The translations under genes and the position numbers were made by a program. From Acorus gramineus (Eukaryota; Streptophyta; Magnoliopsida; Acorales; Acoraceae): a stretch of 64,000 nucleotides of DNA. The DNA lies in assembly GCA_030737835.1 (NCBI GenBank), contig CM060855.1:14699438-14763437 (forward strand), given 5' to 3'. Below the pieces are notes generated by a model, which was given only the letters and a program-made list of their open reading frames with translations, was not told the origin of the DNA and did not search any database. Shown piece after piece: positions 34,095 to 49,000 of the stretch. Every line of letters begins with the position of its first letter. The first letter of the stretch is position 1.

Positions 34095-34933
34095 AAGGGA
34101 AAAATCTTCTTAACTTCCTTAAATCTTCTTAAAATCACAAAAAGTCCCTCCAAAATCAGAAAATCATCCTAGATCCCTATATGGTTAACGAATTTAGTCC
34201 CCGATTAAAATTATATTGAAATAAGTCATCAGAAACTTACTAAATTTGGATTCAGTCCCTACAAACTTTATAAAATCAGATTTAGTTCTTTTGTAACACA
34301 AAAATACCCCCGTCATTTTTCAACATTCTCATGTCCTAAAATGTCATCCTCATCTATATAAAAAAAAAAATCCGTTGAGCCTCAATTGATCTATAAAATT
34401 GAGTCATTTTTCCCTCCTCAATCTCATTACAGAGACTGAACAAAAAAAATTACAGTTTCATTAACTCTATTACAAAATCAGTAGAGAAAACAATTTAAAA
34501 ACCAAATCAAAATTCTATAATACATTCTTAACTTAAAATTACTAGCAATAAAAAGCATAACACCTTGACTATAAAACTATAATTTGTTTAATAAAATTTA
34601 AATAAATCAGTATATATTTTTATATAATCGCATGGATTTTTTTATGATTTTTTGAAAATTTCATAGAGTTAAGACGATTTTTAAATTTCAGAGAGACTTT
34701 TTTCAATTTTTATAAATTTTAAGGGAGTTATATCAATTTTTTCTAGCAAAGAAAATAAATTTTAAAAGGGTATAACAATAATTTATTATGCATGGTTAGG
34801 GTTAACCACACATCTAGTTAGTTATAGAAACTAAAATAAATATTATCTAATAAGATAGGGACCTGAGGGGACTTACCAATTTTACAGGGATTTTTTCTGA
34901 TTTTCATAAGTTTTCAAGGAGCTAGATCGATTT
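34095..34933. mobile_element. Inverted-repeat element inserted in an older repeat
   Basis: The left arm 'aaatcttcttaacttcct...tccctccaaaatcagaaaatc' is mirrored near 34870-34930 by 'gattttcataagttttcaaggagctagatcg'. It interrupts the repeat that is continuous in the UGT gene 2 intron. The flanks GATAAATAA and GACAAATAA (34086-34094 and 34934-34942) differ at one base, suggesting a 9-bp duplication, though the left end is uncertain by a few bases. Confidence 0.5.
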
Positions 34934-34942
34934 GACAAATAA

Positions 34943-36625
34943 TGATTTTGTCCTTGAAGTAATGGATAATCTAGATAGAAGTTTTTTACTGCTTCTATCA
35001 CATTTGAAAAATCAGGAAATTTTATTTGTAAATTTAAAAAAAAAAATTGAAATCTCATTATTTACCTTCACAAAAAATTAAAATAATTAGCTTGAAAAAT
35101 ATTTAAAAAATAAATATGAAAAAACAATCGATCGCAATACAAGGAGTAATACAAGGATACTCTTAAAGCATAGATTTAAAAAATGCACTTTCAAAAAAGT
35201 TCAAGATATTCAAATTAGCTATCATGAAAATACAAAATAAATTAAAAAAAAATACTAAAAAATAAAGAAAAATGTGGTCTTTCAACTACCATCCCTTAAA
35301 ACCAAGGTTTTTCTTAACAATTTAAAAAATGCAACCCATTTGTAGTCATGTCACTAACACAATATATAAAATCACGTAACACAATATTTATTTCACCATT
35401 TTAGTATACCTTTTATACAAAAATATAATTAAAATATATGTGTTCAATTTATATGAGTATGTATTTAATTTTTATGAGATAAGGTACTTAATTAGCTAAA
35501 TATATATTAAAAAAAATTTGTGTGAGATGCAAACGGGATTGCGAACTGGATTGAATACAAACAATTTTCAACTCCAATACCTACATAACATTTCACTTCA
35601 TTTCATTATGAGACCCCCCTCCCACTCAATTTTAAAAATGATCTTTCCCAAGGAAAAGTTTTCAAGGTAATATATATTTACATTGTATAATTAATGTCAA
35701 ACTTTTAGCTACGAAATATTTTATCAATGAATATTTTTTCGTAGGGGTTCATCTGCCGAGGAAAATATCGTTCAATGCTATAAACAGTGGACGATGGCTT
35801 ATCAAACACGAACTTACCAATGAAATGCTTTTCTAGGGCATAACACTTACCAACAAATCCATGGCCTTCACCAAGGAAATATTTCACGGCTAAATATCAT
35901 ATTTCTTCTAATAACTTTCACCCATCCTTTCAGCCCCCTTGGCTCCGCCCTTATAGGGTCCTCACCCAAGGAGGGACTCAATAACCACATAATCGATGGA
36001 ATAAAATAAATAAATGGTGAGCTGTATCACTTTTCCTCCTAAATTAGTTTATCTCAACACATACTCTTTCCTAAAATCAAGCTTAAAATTTCTCACCTCC
36101 TTAAATATCTCCAATCACAATGACAATATCTTCCTCTCCATATCTCTCTCTCTCTCTAGTCCTTGTTTAAAATAAATAGTGCTCAAACCCTTTTAGTTAT
36201 TTTTATGATTTTATAACTTTTTCATTCTATTAAAATTTAAAATTTTTTTGTTGCTTTTAAGTTTTTAAATTATTATAAATATCGTGTATTTATTTTGTAA
36301 TATTATAATAACTTAAAGTAAAATGATATATAAGATTAAACAAGTTATATTTTTTAAAATATGCATGGGGACCCACTTCAAAAATTCGCCTAGGGTCCAA
36401 TAAAAAAATTAATTCTTAGGGCCGGCCCTGCTCACATCATGTCCTCTCATTGTCATTGTGCCCTCTTCTGCCATCTCCGTTGTGCAGTTGCCTCGCTCTC
36501 ACCTTCGTCGCAAGAAGAGGGGGGAAGAGTTGGAATATAACTATTAAAAAAAAATGTACTTATTTTTTTTTTAATTAGGGGTTCAAAAGCCAAGGTGTTA
36601 GGGACAACAACGCCCAAATATTTTT
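34943..36625. other. Intergenic; older transposon remnant
   Basis: 34943-35510 continues the repeat shared with the UGT gene 2 intron. Sequences such as 'cagcccccttggctccgcccttat' (35930-35953) and 'ttagggccggccctgctc' (36415-36432) look like transposon ends, and 'ggagccaggaattagaac' (33990) could be the matching left end. (TC)n at 36143-36157. No gene. Confidence 0.35.
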
Positions 36626-36708
36626 AAGGGATTTTTATTTTTAAGTTCCTGTAAATGATGCTATTTAGTGTTCAATCTCACCCTTCTTTAATTTATATTT
36701 TTTTTAGG

Positions 36709-37404
36709 TAAAAATGCATATAACCCCCTTAAAGTTTGCTTATATGCATATCGATCCCTCTTTTTTTCAAAAATCCATATAACCCCCTAATTGTTTGGGT
36801 TATATTGCCGTTAACACTTTAAATGAGGGTGTGGTTAACTTAACTATAGATGTTAAAATTATTTTTTACCCTCGTCACTTGCACCTACACTTATGGGAAA
36901 ATACATATAACCCCCTAAAGTTTGTGAATATTCATATTGGCCCCTCATATAACCCCCTATATTTTCTCATGGCTTTTTATGTCGCTCAATTAGTTCTCTA
37001 TCAAATTTTAAGAAATATTCTAAGTATATTCTATCCATCTAAAGGTCTTGCAAATGTGTTTATCCAAATAATCTCATGAAATTTAAGAAAAATCCAATAC
37101 AATCCCTCTAAATTAACGGTAGGGGGTGATATGAATTAAGCACACATAATTTCAAGGGGTTTATATAGATATTCAAAAAAATAAGGGGTCAATATGTATA
37201 TTCGCAATCTTTCAAGGGGTCATATGAATATATTTTTTTAATGTGACGTTAAATAAGAGAATATTCCACTAATATTATTTCTAAATTGATGGTAATTTAA
37301 CTCAGGTTTTTTTTCTTAACCAAGGGGGTATGGGTTTTCAGAAGAAAAAAAAGGGAGGATATGTATATTAGCGAACTTTCACGAGGGTATATGCATTTTT
37401 CCCT
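36709..37404. mobile_element. Foldback element
   Basis: Starts 'taaaaatgcatataacccc' with 'aaagtttgc' and ends with the inverse 'gcgaactttcacgagggtatatgcattttt'. 'ccatataacccccta'-type blocks recur in both arms. It contains an incidental 94-codon frame. It lies next to family C sequence (36627-36705). Confidence 0.55.
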
Positions 37405-37500
37405 TTATTTTAAGTCAGCGCCCTTTTTATTTTTAGTCCATGCACCAAACATTCAATTGTTTAGGGCTATCCAATAGTTGAAATTCGTAAACTATACTTT

Positions 37501-38235
37501 GGAGTTTTTATTTTTAAGTCCCTATAAACTATAGTGATTGATCCCTCTTTTTTTCATATTACATTTTAAGTCCTCAACTTTAAACATCTTTTTCGTTATT
37601 AGTCTCTACGCAAAACGTCCATGTTTAGGGCTAACGGATAATTGAAAATTTTAAATAACTAGTCACCCTAAATAAAAGAAATCTCAAATGAAACCCTCTT
37701 CAACATTTTTATAATCAGGATATCGATTTTCTGATTAAGCTTCTCTTCAACTTCCATCATTTGATACTTCAAATCAATGATGGTGTGGTGCAGTGGCAGA
37801 ACCAGAGATTCTATAATAGTGGGGGGGGGGGGGATATGAACTTTCATTAATGAGATTTCACCGAACAATTTGTATACAAGTTCTAAATATTGAAATAGTT
37901 ATAAAATGAGACAGACATTTTGTCCAAAGACTAATAAAAAAATTTGAAGTTGAGGACTTAAAATATAATATAAAAAAGGGATGGATCAATAACTAAATTA
38001 CATAATTTACAAAGACTTAAATATAAAAATTCTAAGGGCAATTTTGGTATTTTTTAAAAAATATTTTGATAAACCAATGTTAAATTGAATATTCTTCGAA
38101 TTCTGACGGACAATTGGTGCAGGGACTAAGAACGAAAAAAGCGTTAGAAGTTAGGGACTTAAAATGAAATATGAAGAAGGAAGGGATCGATCACTAAATA
38201 ATATAATTTATAGGCACTTAAAAATAAAAATCCCT
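37501..38235. mobile_element. Foldback element, family C, larger copy
   Basis: The ends 'ggagtttttatttttaagtccc' and 'ggcacttaaaaataaaaatccc' are inverted, with 'gattgatccctc' and 'gggatcgatcac' next inside, as in 9526-9795. The centre contains a run of fourteen G (37818-37831) beside 'gtggcagaaccag', probably a second insertion. Confidence 0.6.
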
Positions 38236-38539
38236 TTTTTTTTATGAATGATGATACACAGTCTATTTTGTAACTTTTCTACAGCTCAGAAGCTGTACCC
38301 AGATGCCTATATACTCCACTAGTGGAGTGCATACTGTGCAATCTATAAAAAAAAATTATTTATTTATTTAGAAAGTAATATGCGCTGATTTATCTGGATA
38401 TATATTTTATTTTTCATAATAATATATATATTTTTATTAGACGAGTATATGTTTTAAGGAAAAATTAAAATGGTTGGGGACCGTAGCCTTTCATTGACTT
38501 GCAATGAATTCGAGAGCCAGTGTCGTCATTAAATCATGA
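38236..38539. other. Intergenic, AT-rich
   Basis: Nothing recognised. Confidence 0.35.
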
Positions 38540-39200
38540 GCACTATTGCACACAGTCTTTTTTATAGTTTAAAATGCAGTCTTATATACATCATTATAAA
38601 TCCAGTTAAACATATGTACTGTTAGATGAGATATACCTGTTATAAAAAAAATTATATTTACTAAAATGAGATTCATTCAACTTAAAATGAAGCGATACAT
38701 ATCTTTTTATCAAAACATATACCTCATTAGATGATGTTTATCATTTTTACAAATATAAAAATATATGTACTCTGTATTTGAACTGTAAAAAAATGTTTGA
38801 GTTTAACATTTACCTTAAAGTACCCATCACCCCCAAATTTTACTCACTACAGTGGACATTCCACTTTCAAGCTGCCCTCACTCCCTTCTGTAAAGCTTAA
38901 AACAGGTCAGGGAAAAAAAAAGGACAAAAAAAAGGAAAATGTTATACTCAATCACATTTACTAACAAATACACAGACCTCATATGTTTTCACATTTTTAA
39001 ATATAGTAAACATCATCTGATGAGGTATATGTTTTAATAAAAAGTGTATATAGCTCATTTTTTATTTAAATGAACCTATCTTTAATAAGTGTAAAAAAAT
39101 ATTTAATGTGGTATATATAACATTTAACAAAATATATGTTTATTAGATTTTTAATGTGATATATAGGACTGTGTTTTGAACTGAGAAAAAAAACTGAGCG
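38540..39200. repeat. Family A repeats in inverted orientation
   Basis: A direct copy (about 38540-38820, starting GAGCACTATTGCACACAG) and a reverse copy (about 38935-39200, ending 'actgagcgtgacaacac') face each other across a short unrelated spacer. Confidence 0.55.
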
Positions 39201-39756
39201 TGACAACACTAAAAAAAAAAAAAAAAAAAATTAAATTGTGAATGAGAAGAAAACAAAACAAAAACCTCCCAAGTGGATGGCTTTTTCCAAGTCAAGCCCA
39301 AGTCAACTATTTATGGGCTTTGACATCATATTCACTGAGAAGGGACAAACTGTTTATTCTTCAAATTCAGAGGGGTAATTTCGTCCCCCATTAATGCACT
39401 TCCAGTTAATGGGGTCATGCCCATGTGTTTTTCCTACTCGGGTCCCAAAAGTCAAACGGCTTCCAAAAGCATATTGTATATTTTTATGTGCGTATCTCGT
39501 TTTTTAATATTCTTTTTTTTATTATTATTATTTGTAATTTTTGATGTTTCTTTGCCCTCTGAATTCTCTCTCGTCGGACGGTTTCAATGTTTTTAAAAAC
39601 AAGTGCACGCACATCTGTGTATCATTGTTAATATAAATTTTTATGTTCTCAAAGTCTTTTATATGCGCCTCTTTTGTTTTTTATTTTTTAGTCTCCTGAG
39701 AGAATAAGAAGAAGAAAACAAAGTTGGGTTTTGCTGATTTTAGGTGTTTGTTTAGG

Positions 39757-39882
39757 TGAGGATTGGTTTTTTTTTTTTTTTTTAATTTCTTTTTGTTTCG
39801 GGGATTTTGTTTTGTTTTCATCTTGATGGAATCTTTGATTTTTGAGATCGGATTTTATTTTGTTTTTTTTTCGCGATTGCAG
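39757..39882 (+). other. Probable intron in the 5' UTR of the PP2C gene
   Basis: A donor 'tttag/gtgagg' at 39757 and an acceptor 'gattgcag/gtcttc' ending at 39882, separated by a T-rich tract, precede the start codon at 40007. Leader introns are common in plant genes. Without transcripts this is inference. Confidence 0.45.
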
Positions 39883-40006
39883 GTCTTCTTGGGTTGGGAA
39901 GAAATCGGAGCTTGGGGTGCTTGATTTTTCGTCAAAAATTGGATTTTTGAAGATCTGCACATGTTGAGGATTTAACAGGGCATAAGGTGCCCCTGTTCGG
40001 ATTTAT

Positions 40007-43000
40007 ATGGATAGGCTATGCTGTTTTAAGACTGCCTATTCTCAGGTGAGAAGTTTATTATTTTTAAATGGATATCTTCCTTGATGCATCTTATAGTGTT
40101 TTTTCGGACTTTATGGTGATGGATTTTTCATAAGACACTTAATTTATCTACTGTGATAGATCCTTCTTTACTTTTTTTTTGGCTTTGATTGTAAAGGGGA
40201 TAGCCAAAACAGGATTTTATGTCAACTGATTATAAGTCATGCCTTTCTTTTATGTGGCTTCAGATTTTGATCATTGATTGGATTGTTTTGTATTGTTTTA
40301 TTAATTTCGGCTTGTTTCTGTATTGTTTTTTTGGCATCTGGAGGGCTTCAACTCCTTCAGTTAATTGATGCCGTTTTGTTCATCTAATCCTTTATATTAA
40401 ATGAAACTAATCAGTCCCTCTTAGTTCAATTTTTTTTTTTTTTTTTAACTTTTTACATATTCAAGTCTAATAATACTGGAGGAGCAGTGGCAGTTATCCC
40501 ATTTTTCTTTAAATAAATAAATAAAAACAGGGAAATAGAATTTTTTATTTTTTTATTTATCCATTTGGTTTATGCTCCGTGGTATTTTTGTTAGGCAGGC
40601 TATTGATATGTGTTTTCAGACAAAGTGAAACCTTCACATGAAGGTTTGGTCTTGTGTAGCCAACTATTTCTTGCTCTTCAGTATTGAAATTAATCTATCT
40701 TGAATAAATGAGTTTCTTCTGTAAAATGTGCATGTCTAGCTAAAGAATAGAAATTCATGGTGTAGGACCGATATGTTTAATTATTAAGCTGAGTTTTTCT
40801 TTTTTGATCAAGCCAATTCCGTTGCGTAGTTTGCAGGAAATTCCTCATGTGGCTCAGGTCAAGGGAAGAGCCATCAGAGTCCGATAAAGGTTAAATATGG
40901 ATTCAGCCTTGTTAAAGGCAAAGCAAATCACCCTATGGAGGATTTCCATGTTGCAAAGTTCGTCCACGCCAAGGGTCACGAGCTTGGATTATTTGCCATT
41001 TACGATGGTCATTTGGGAGACAGTGTGCCAAGTTACCTACAAAAGCATTTGTTTTCGAATATTATGAAGGAAGTGAGTAACAGATTTCAGATGGTTTTTC
41101 AATGCGATATTTATATTCTTGTGTCCATAGCATGTATCCTGCCTTATCTTAATTTTGTTTGTGTAGGAAGAGTTTTGGACTCATCCAGATAAAGCAATTT
41201 CTAAAGCCTATGACAAAACAGACAAGGCTATTCTTTCGCATAATCCTGATCTCGGGCGAGGTGGCTCCACCGCCGTTACTGCCATTCTAATAGATGGCCA
41301 AAAGTTATGGATAGCAAATGTTGGTGACTCACGGGCAGTTCTCGCAAAAGGTGGAGAGGTAATACAAATGACAACAGATCATGAACCTAACACAGAGCGT
41401 GGAAGCATAGAGACAAGGGGAGGCTTTGTTTCAAATATGCCAGGTTTCAAAGTTCAACTTTACTGAAAAAAGTACTATTGATTTTTGTCAAAGCCATTTG
41501 GCCTACATTCAATATTTATTCTGGTTAAATTATGATATGATATCCACTTGTGTTTTCTTTGGTAAATGCATAAGATCTGCCAATATATATATTTAGATAC
41601 CACATTTGTGATTGATTTATTATTTGATCATGAACTGGATCCTCCTTTTATTTTATTGTTGGAATAGATATGAAATTGTTCAAAAAGATTATAGGATTAT
41701 ATCTTTAAAAATATCTGTGTGAAAGAACTTTGTACAGAAAGTGATTTATTTACTTTTTTTTGCTAGTTCAAATAAAAGAAAACTAGTGAGTAGACACTGG
41801 ATTTATTCTTTTGTTGGGTAGTTTATTAGCTATCATATTTCTCAATGCCTTGTTTGTTTCTCGCATACATTTCGTGGAATCAGTTGGCCGTGCGATTTAT
41901 TTAATGCATGTTCTTGGCACTTATATTTGTACTAGTGTATTTGATATCTATGGAGAACTGCAATGAAACTAAGTTGTCGCGCTTTATTGAGGTATATCGT
42001 TATTGACACTTACACAAATTTCAATATTTGTATTAGTGCTTCTGACATCAAGGAGACTGGCAATGCAACAGTGGGATAAGTGGTCATACTTTGATGAGGA
42101 AGTCATTTTTTATCCTTTTTTTTAAAGGGTGAGAGTATCACCTGACCTATATTAATTCAATGATGACCTCTCCAAGAAAACAAAGAAGATATGAGGCATG
42201 CTCCCATCTCCAAAGCAAAAGGGGGATTTAAAAATGTAGAAGCAGAAACAAAAGGCTATGTCTGTCAGGAATTAGGACTGAGACTCTCATATTATGCTTG
42301 CCCCAATGTCATAAGTAATTGAGGATCGCCTCCTAGATATTCGAATAGCTTTGCTTCCCATGAAATAGTTGTTCATTCCTTGACAGCCACAAACCTCAAT
42401 ACTAAAAAATGGAGAATGAGTTGTCCATAAATTCACTTGTTTATTTCTGTAATGAATATTAATTTTCAGCCTCTCCTCTGTCTCTGTTGGTCTGGCAGGT
42501 TCCTCATCTGCGGACATTCTATTGTTCGGAGCTTATCCCAAATTAGTAATATTTTGGTGGTGGATTCCCACCTTTCATATAAAAGAAACATAGATTTGAT
42601 GCTTCTGCTCTGCTTGTTCATCATATTGAAAAACCTCCAAACATTCCCTATATCATCGAACCTTACTGGCCTGCTCTAGAACAAGTTAAATCTCCCTCAA
42701 GTCTCCATGGTCAAAGCGCATTGTACCATGAGATGTTATTCGTGTCCTCATCTGAATGGCAAAGGATGTACATGATATCACCATCATTCACCCATTTGCT
42801 TCTATCTATTTTTAGAAGGATTTTATCCAAATAGACTAGCCAAGTCATTTTCTACACCTTTAATGATGAATCTTTGTACATCAGGCCTAATTCCTCATCT
42901 AGTGCTCCATGAGGGCTGAATAGAAGGACTTCACTGAAAACCGCTTTCTTTTACAATTTTACTACGAATCCAATAAACCTTGTCTTCTTCGTTACTCTTG

Positions 43001-46000
43001 ATGGGTGTTCCCTGCAGCCTCCTTAAAAGACCTCAAATTCAAGTCACTTCACCGCACAGATTTCTTCTCATTTGTGGACACTTGCCCTCAACCACCAACC
43101 TCAACGATGTTTTTCTGCTGAGCAGAGCCTAATTTGTCTGTTGTTACTCTAAATAAATTTGTGTCTCCGCCGAAGTATCATCTCCATTCCACCTATTAAG
43201 TAAAAAACAGATATCTTCCCCGTTGCCCACAACAAAGGACAATTTCTGCGCAAAATTATTTGACACCTTGCACACTGCCAATCATCTATCAATTCTTTGT
43301 AGTGGATTTCAGTCCTAAACTCTTGGACAGTCCAAATGAAGAGGAAGTCCAAGGTACTTCACTGGGAAATCTCCACTCTACTATAGAAAACCCTACATGT
43401 TGCCATGTTGGACCTGTACATCTGCCAAATTTAACTGTCACACTTTTCTTGAAAATTACTTTGCAGTCTTGACATCACTTTTTCTAATGCTCTGTTTAGA
43501 TCTGCGATGGGACGAATTCTGTGATGGAATCCGGTGAAACACCATATCAGATCCAAACGGGTTTTCAGCTTCTGCATTGATACTGCTCTACACTACCTAT
43601 GAATGCTTTTTCTAGCCTTTTTTCGCGTTTCTGGATGCGGCCAAAACTGGGTTTCTTAAACGTGGGGTTTGAACCCTTGGATTCTTGGAATGCGGATGTC
43701 CGCACCTCACATCCAAATGCGCCCTAAAGAAAATTGGGTGCCCCCTGATTAAATTGAATTAACTGAAAGTTCCTCAAACAATCGAGGCAGGAGAACTCCT
43801 TAAAATTGAAATTAAAGAAAAAATGGAAAGGGAAGAAATAAATCTAAAAAGTACAAAAGAACAAAATGTTTCCAACAACAACAGCAAGCAACAAAAGCAC
43901 CCTACTTCCACTTCCAACCCTTCCCCATAATTGTAGAAATTGGATCCACCCTCAAAATAAAATTCACCCAATCACGAAGAGTAAAATGATGCTTGTCCAC
44001 CCTTGAAAATACATCCATTTCATATACGCCAAATGCACCAACATGCTGCATTTGGTACGAAGGTCAGTAACTTGCATTTTTATGACGATCCCATTTTCCT
44101 CATGTGCCTCAATTTTCCCACGTGGCTTCTGTATCTTTGAAATTACCTTGAGTCTTCAATGTTGTCACTACCTTGTCTTAAATCGTTTACTCATCCTCCA
44201 AGCAAAGAAAAGATGCACCATAGTTTCCTCCTATAATCCACGTAACTCACATAACATATTGGCATCACGTGTTCATCTGTTAGGATTCACATTGGGTCGA
44301 ATCCCTATCAAGTCAACTTGTGAATGAATACTTAACAATGATTTAGCTGAGAACCCAATGCCGTAAGCGGCCGACAGATCATAGTATTCTTCATCTCCTA
44401 ATCAAGTTGAACCTCTTGAAGTGATGATAAAGTCACCGTGTCCTCCGATGAAGCCTTGGGCACCAATTAATTGTGTGGTTTAATAAATCTTGAATTGTAT
44501 CATGACAATGAAGCACAGACACGGACTTGGACACGGGACACAGTGACATGGACAAGGCGACACGGCAGTTTTTGAAAAAATAGGACACAGATACGGCTAG
44601 GACATGGCCACAAATAAATTAATATAATAAATAAATATATATCTATTTTATATAAACAAACACATTTTATTTAATTCACTATTTATAACCAATTGTATAA
44701 ACTAATAAACCACTGTTTTAAACCAATAAACCACTGTTTTTATAAATCATTGTTTTAAACTATAAATCACTATTTTAAACTAATAATCACTAATTTTTTT
44801 TAACCCTAAGAAAGAGATTTTGTTTAAATGAGTTGTTTTCTAGATGGGCCGTGTCCTAGGTGTGTCCTGGGCCGTCTCCCAGCCGTGTCCTAGCCATGTC
44901 CAGGCAAAATGAAGGCAGACACGGTTGGAGCCGTGTCCGACACATGTCTGGGTCGTGTCTGCGCCGTGTCCGTGTCCGACACGGGTACGGGGCCTCCAGG
45001 GAAGTGTCTGGGCTTTGCACCATATTGAAAAAGTGAATAATAAAAGGACTGTCAGACCCTTTATCTATCCCACCCCTCTAATATACTGTGCATATTGCGA
45101 AGTATGTTGACTAGAATGAAGAATAGTGGAGAATGGAGATAGAAGGTTCCTGTTTTAATCGCTGGAAAGGAGCACTAGATTTCCATTAGTGTGCCCTGAA
45201 AACTTCACCATCTATGCATATTCCTCAAGACAACGAACTCATCTTTCAGAGGATCTGTTTGCATCCAGAGCAATACCATTGCTATGTAATATAAGCCTCT
45301 TCCAGCAAAGTTGATGCATTCCCGTGTCACTATAACTATGTCAGCCAAAGGGTGCACTTTTATGAAAGTTGTTTGTGCCTTTTCTACGAGGGCCCCATAA
45401 CCTAGTTTAATCTTTGGGCCAACCACTTCAATATAATCTTGTAGACACTGTTTGGGAGACCAATGAGCATGTAGTTTCTCACTACTTTCAGCACTTCTTT
45501 CTTTGAGATCAATACATTTTCTCATCCTTGTTATTAAAGGACCTCCTCACATGTACTAGTCGCACCTTCTCATTGTCTGGATAATCTTCTTCGAGAAATC
45601 CGGTTTCAGCTGAAAGTTGGCCTAGAAATGGTGAAAAATTTGTAATGCTTAAGGCTACAACCTGGGTGGATTGGGTTTGGGTTGGAGCTAACCTGGACCC
45701 AAGTCCAACCTGAACTCACCCCAAAGTTGGTAGTGCTTAACCCAAACCCAATCTAAACCCAACTTTCAACCCGATATCTCCAACCTGAACCCAATCCATG
45801 ATAAAAATTCACAACCCAAACCTATCCTGAGAAACCTGAATTCGAAGTTTGGATTCAGGTCATGTAAAATAAGTGACAAAAATTCACATGATATGATTTC
45901 ACCAAACAAGAAGTCTCAATGTAAATAAACAAATTTGTTATTAATTTAATAAAAAACTATGACATGTAACTATCTATGTTATGATGATCAGGTTTAAGTT

Positions 46001-49000
46001 TGGTTGGTTCAGATTGTCGGAGACACCAACTTGAACCCAACCTGAAAATTTAACCTGAACCCCTCAACTTGAACTCCAAGCCCAGCATTCCTAACCCAAT
46101 CTGCTTGAAAGTCAGGTTTAAGCCGTAGGGTTCAGTCAGACCTAACAAAGTTGTAGCCCTTCATGTAACTACACTCCATTGCAGACTGAAGTTTTCATTC
46201 CTCACATCCCATGTGGTCCTTGCAGTGCTGGTATCTATGTTCATCCACTTGACCAATCAATTACATGCTTCCTCGTGAATTAGATTTTGAGTTACCAGGT
46301 TATGCAAATTATCTAAATTTCATTATCATTCGCTTCGGCCAATCCATGTTGCAAATTACAGTGATTAACAATAGTAAGTCCTCTTTCTCGTTTCACATTG
46401 TGATCTGCTCCAGCACTATCATGAAGTACCTAATCCCATCATCTGATTGAAGATCCACTGCCCGACTTCAGCATTGACTTGAGCCTGGTGAAGCGGAAAA
46501 AGAACCACCCAAGGCATTGCAAGAGTTGGCCCACATTTTTTTGTTATGCCATCAATGTCATGGGAAATCCACATCAAGTTACCATGTTCCCATGTAATTA
46601 ATGTCTTGCCAGATAGTTGAAGAACTGTTCTATGTCAAATATATTCCATTTAGCTTGATTACTGAGTGGTTTTATGGTATGAACTCTAGATTTTATCTGT
46701 CTAACCAGATAACGGATCATAGGTGAGAAATATATTTTTCTCTTTCTGATGTTGGCACATTCGAATGGGGTCTTTTAAAGTAGTGTTGATCAAAATCTTA
46801 GTTTACATGTTTTTGAAACATTTTTGAGTTGGTACATTCTATTATAGAAGTCAAACTTTTTATTTTTAAAGAAAGAAGTTAAACTTATCATAACACTCAA
46901 ATCTTAGTGTCATAAAACATCTAATACCCAGTTGTTCCTCATCATCCTCCCAAATTTTAAATGTTGACTTCCTATCATCAGAGTTATGGAGAAAATCTAA
47001 AAACCATTTCCTTCTCACTTTCTATTTGCATCTAAGTCAATGCCTACATATGATTCATATTTGGTGTTAACTCTTCCAGTGTAGAGCATTATGGTCATGG
47101 CGACAAGAAAGGCGGATTGCAATCTGTAGCTCATCTTTTGGGAAAAAAGAAGTGAAGGGAAGTTCTATAGTTTTACAGCATTTAATAGACAAGCAATAAG
47201 ATATATATAGAATTTAAAGAGGACATGCATGTTGATAGCTGCAAGTTATAACTAGACATCAATTTGGTTTCTTGAATCTTGATCTCCCCACCTACGATGA
47301 AGGATCACATATCAATTCACTATGTAGATGTCAGATTGCTACTACTCAAAATTTCTTCAAGCTCTTCTTAAATGATGTGGAACAAAAGTGAAATATACCG
47401 AATGCAGCGAAAAGACCAAAGCCAAAGGGAGTGGTATAATAGAAGGGGAAGTCTGAACCAGCACTAGACTAGCTAAATAGAGAAAAAAGTGAGAACAAAA
47501 GGACTAATTGGGGTAAACTTTTTAACTGCTATCCCCAAAGCTCATCACTCTCAATCAATTACCATTATAATTTTTTGCCTAAAACTTCATTTTTTTTAAT
47601 AACTAATAGCTGAAGCCTTTCATATTTTTCATGGTCTTTGAAATGGATACTTGAATGTTCTAACTAAAGCCTTTGAGGGTAATCTGTCCTCAAGAGGTTG
47701 ATTGCATCAAAGTTGGCTGGCTATGATATTTATAAGGCAGTTGGGCATTTATTGAATATCTCCCGTGTGTGTATTCATTACGTATCTCAGTTTTTGGAGA
47801 AAATCTTGGAGCACACCACCTGCAGTTTATTAACATTATTGGAAGCTCATTCAAGCAGGGATGAGGACATAATGTATTTAAGTCTGATAACTTATGTTGG
47901 CTTTTAAATGCTATTGAAAGTTCTTCCATATTTCAATTTCCTCAAATATTAAAGTACTTGAAATTCTATTTAATAATTTTTGAGCTTGACTTAGCACTAA
48001 GAACCTTTCAGTCTGTAGAACAACAGATAAGGAAACTTGTTAATTTTATTTCGTGCATATACATGTTTACTTCATACATATGCACACATAACACAAATAT
48101 GAATGATTGCTATTGACGCTGTGTAGGCCCATATGCTGTTTTTCCCACTGCATTGCAGGGCCAGATGGAAGCCCTGCATTTCATAAAACATTTGAGTATT
48201 TTGTGTTCTCTTCATTAAAATCACTCTATTATGTTGCTTCGAAAATGTCGGGATAATAATGGCAAGTGAAGGAAAGAGGAGTTGATGTTAGAGAAAATTG
48301 AAATATCTGATGGTTAACTTGTTAGATATCTGATAGTATTGTTGCTGCCCAACTTAGTAAAAAACCAAATGAGGCAAGGCAGAAAAGATGCTGCTGATTG
48401 AAAACACAATTTAGTTCCACCAACAGTCGAATCTTTTTCTAATTAATACGTAGGCTAGGTTCTAACCCAAGAACTCTTGGGTGTAAATATAGTCATCAAT
48501 TATTGAGCTGTGTTTCTGAATCCCGTGTTTGAAATAACATGGACAACCCTTTATCTGTTTTAGCACAAAGCAGGGTCTGATCTCTGCGGTTGTCAATACT
48601 CGGTGCATGGATCCCTATCTTCTTTTTTGTATTATGTCTCAACTGTATTTTGTGCTTTTGTGGTCTTCACGATCTGTAATCTTTCACTATTCCAGTGTCA
48701 GGTATCATCAACATGATTTCAATCTTTTGACCACTTAGTCATAGATACCTTTTCTGTTCATTGATGACTTATTTTATCCCCTTGGAACTCCAAAATAAAT
48801 GTCCTGTTTAAAGTCATCGAAATAATCTGCTTCATCTTCTAGTCTCTGAAGCTCTAGTCTCTTTTTATGGTTCAACAAATTGGTTCACTTCACCAATTAA
48901 AAAAACCCAAAAGCATCAATGTTGAATTTTTTTGACAATTAAGTAAAAAATATTGATGTGTGAATAAATACATGTACAAAAGGACACCTAAGAGGAAATT

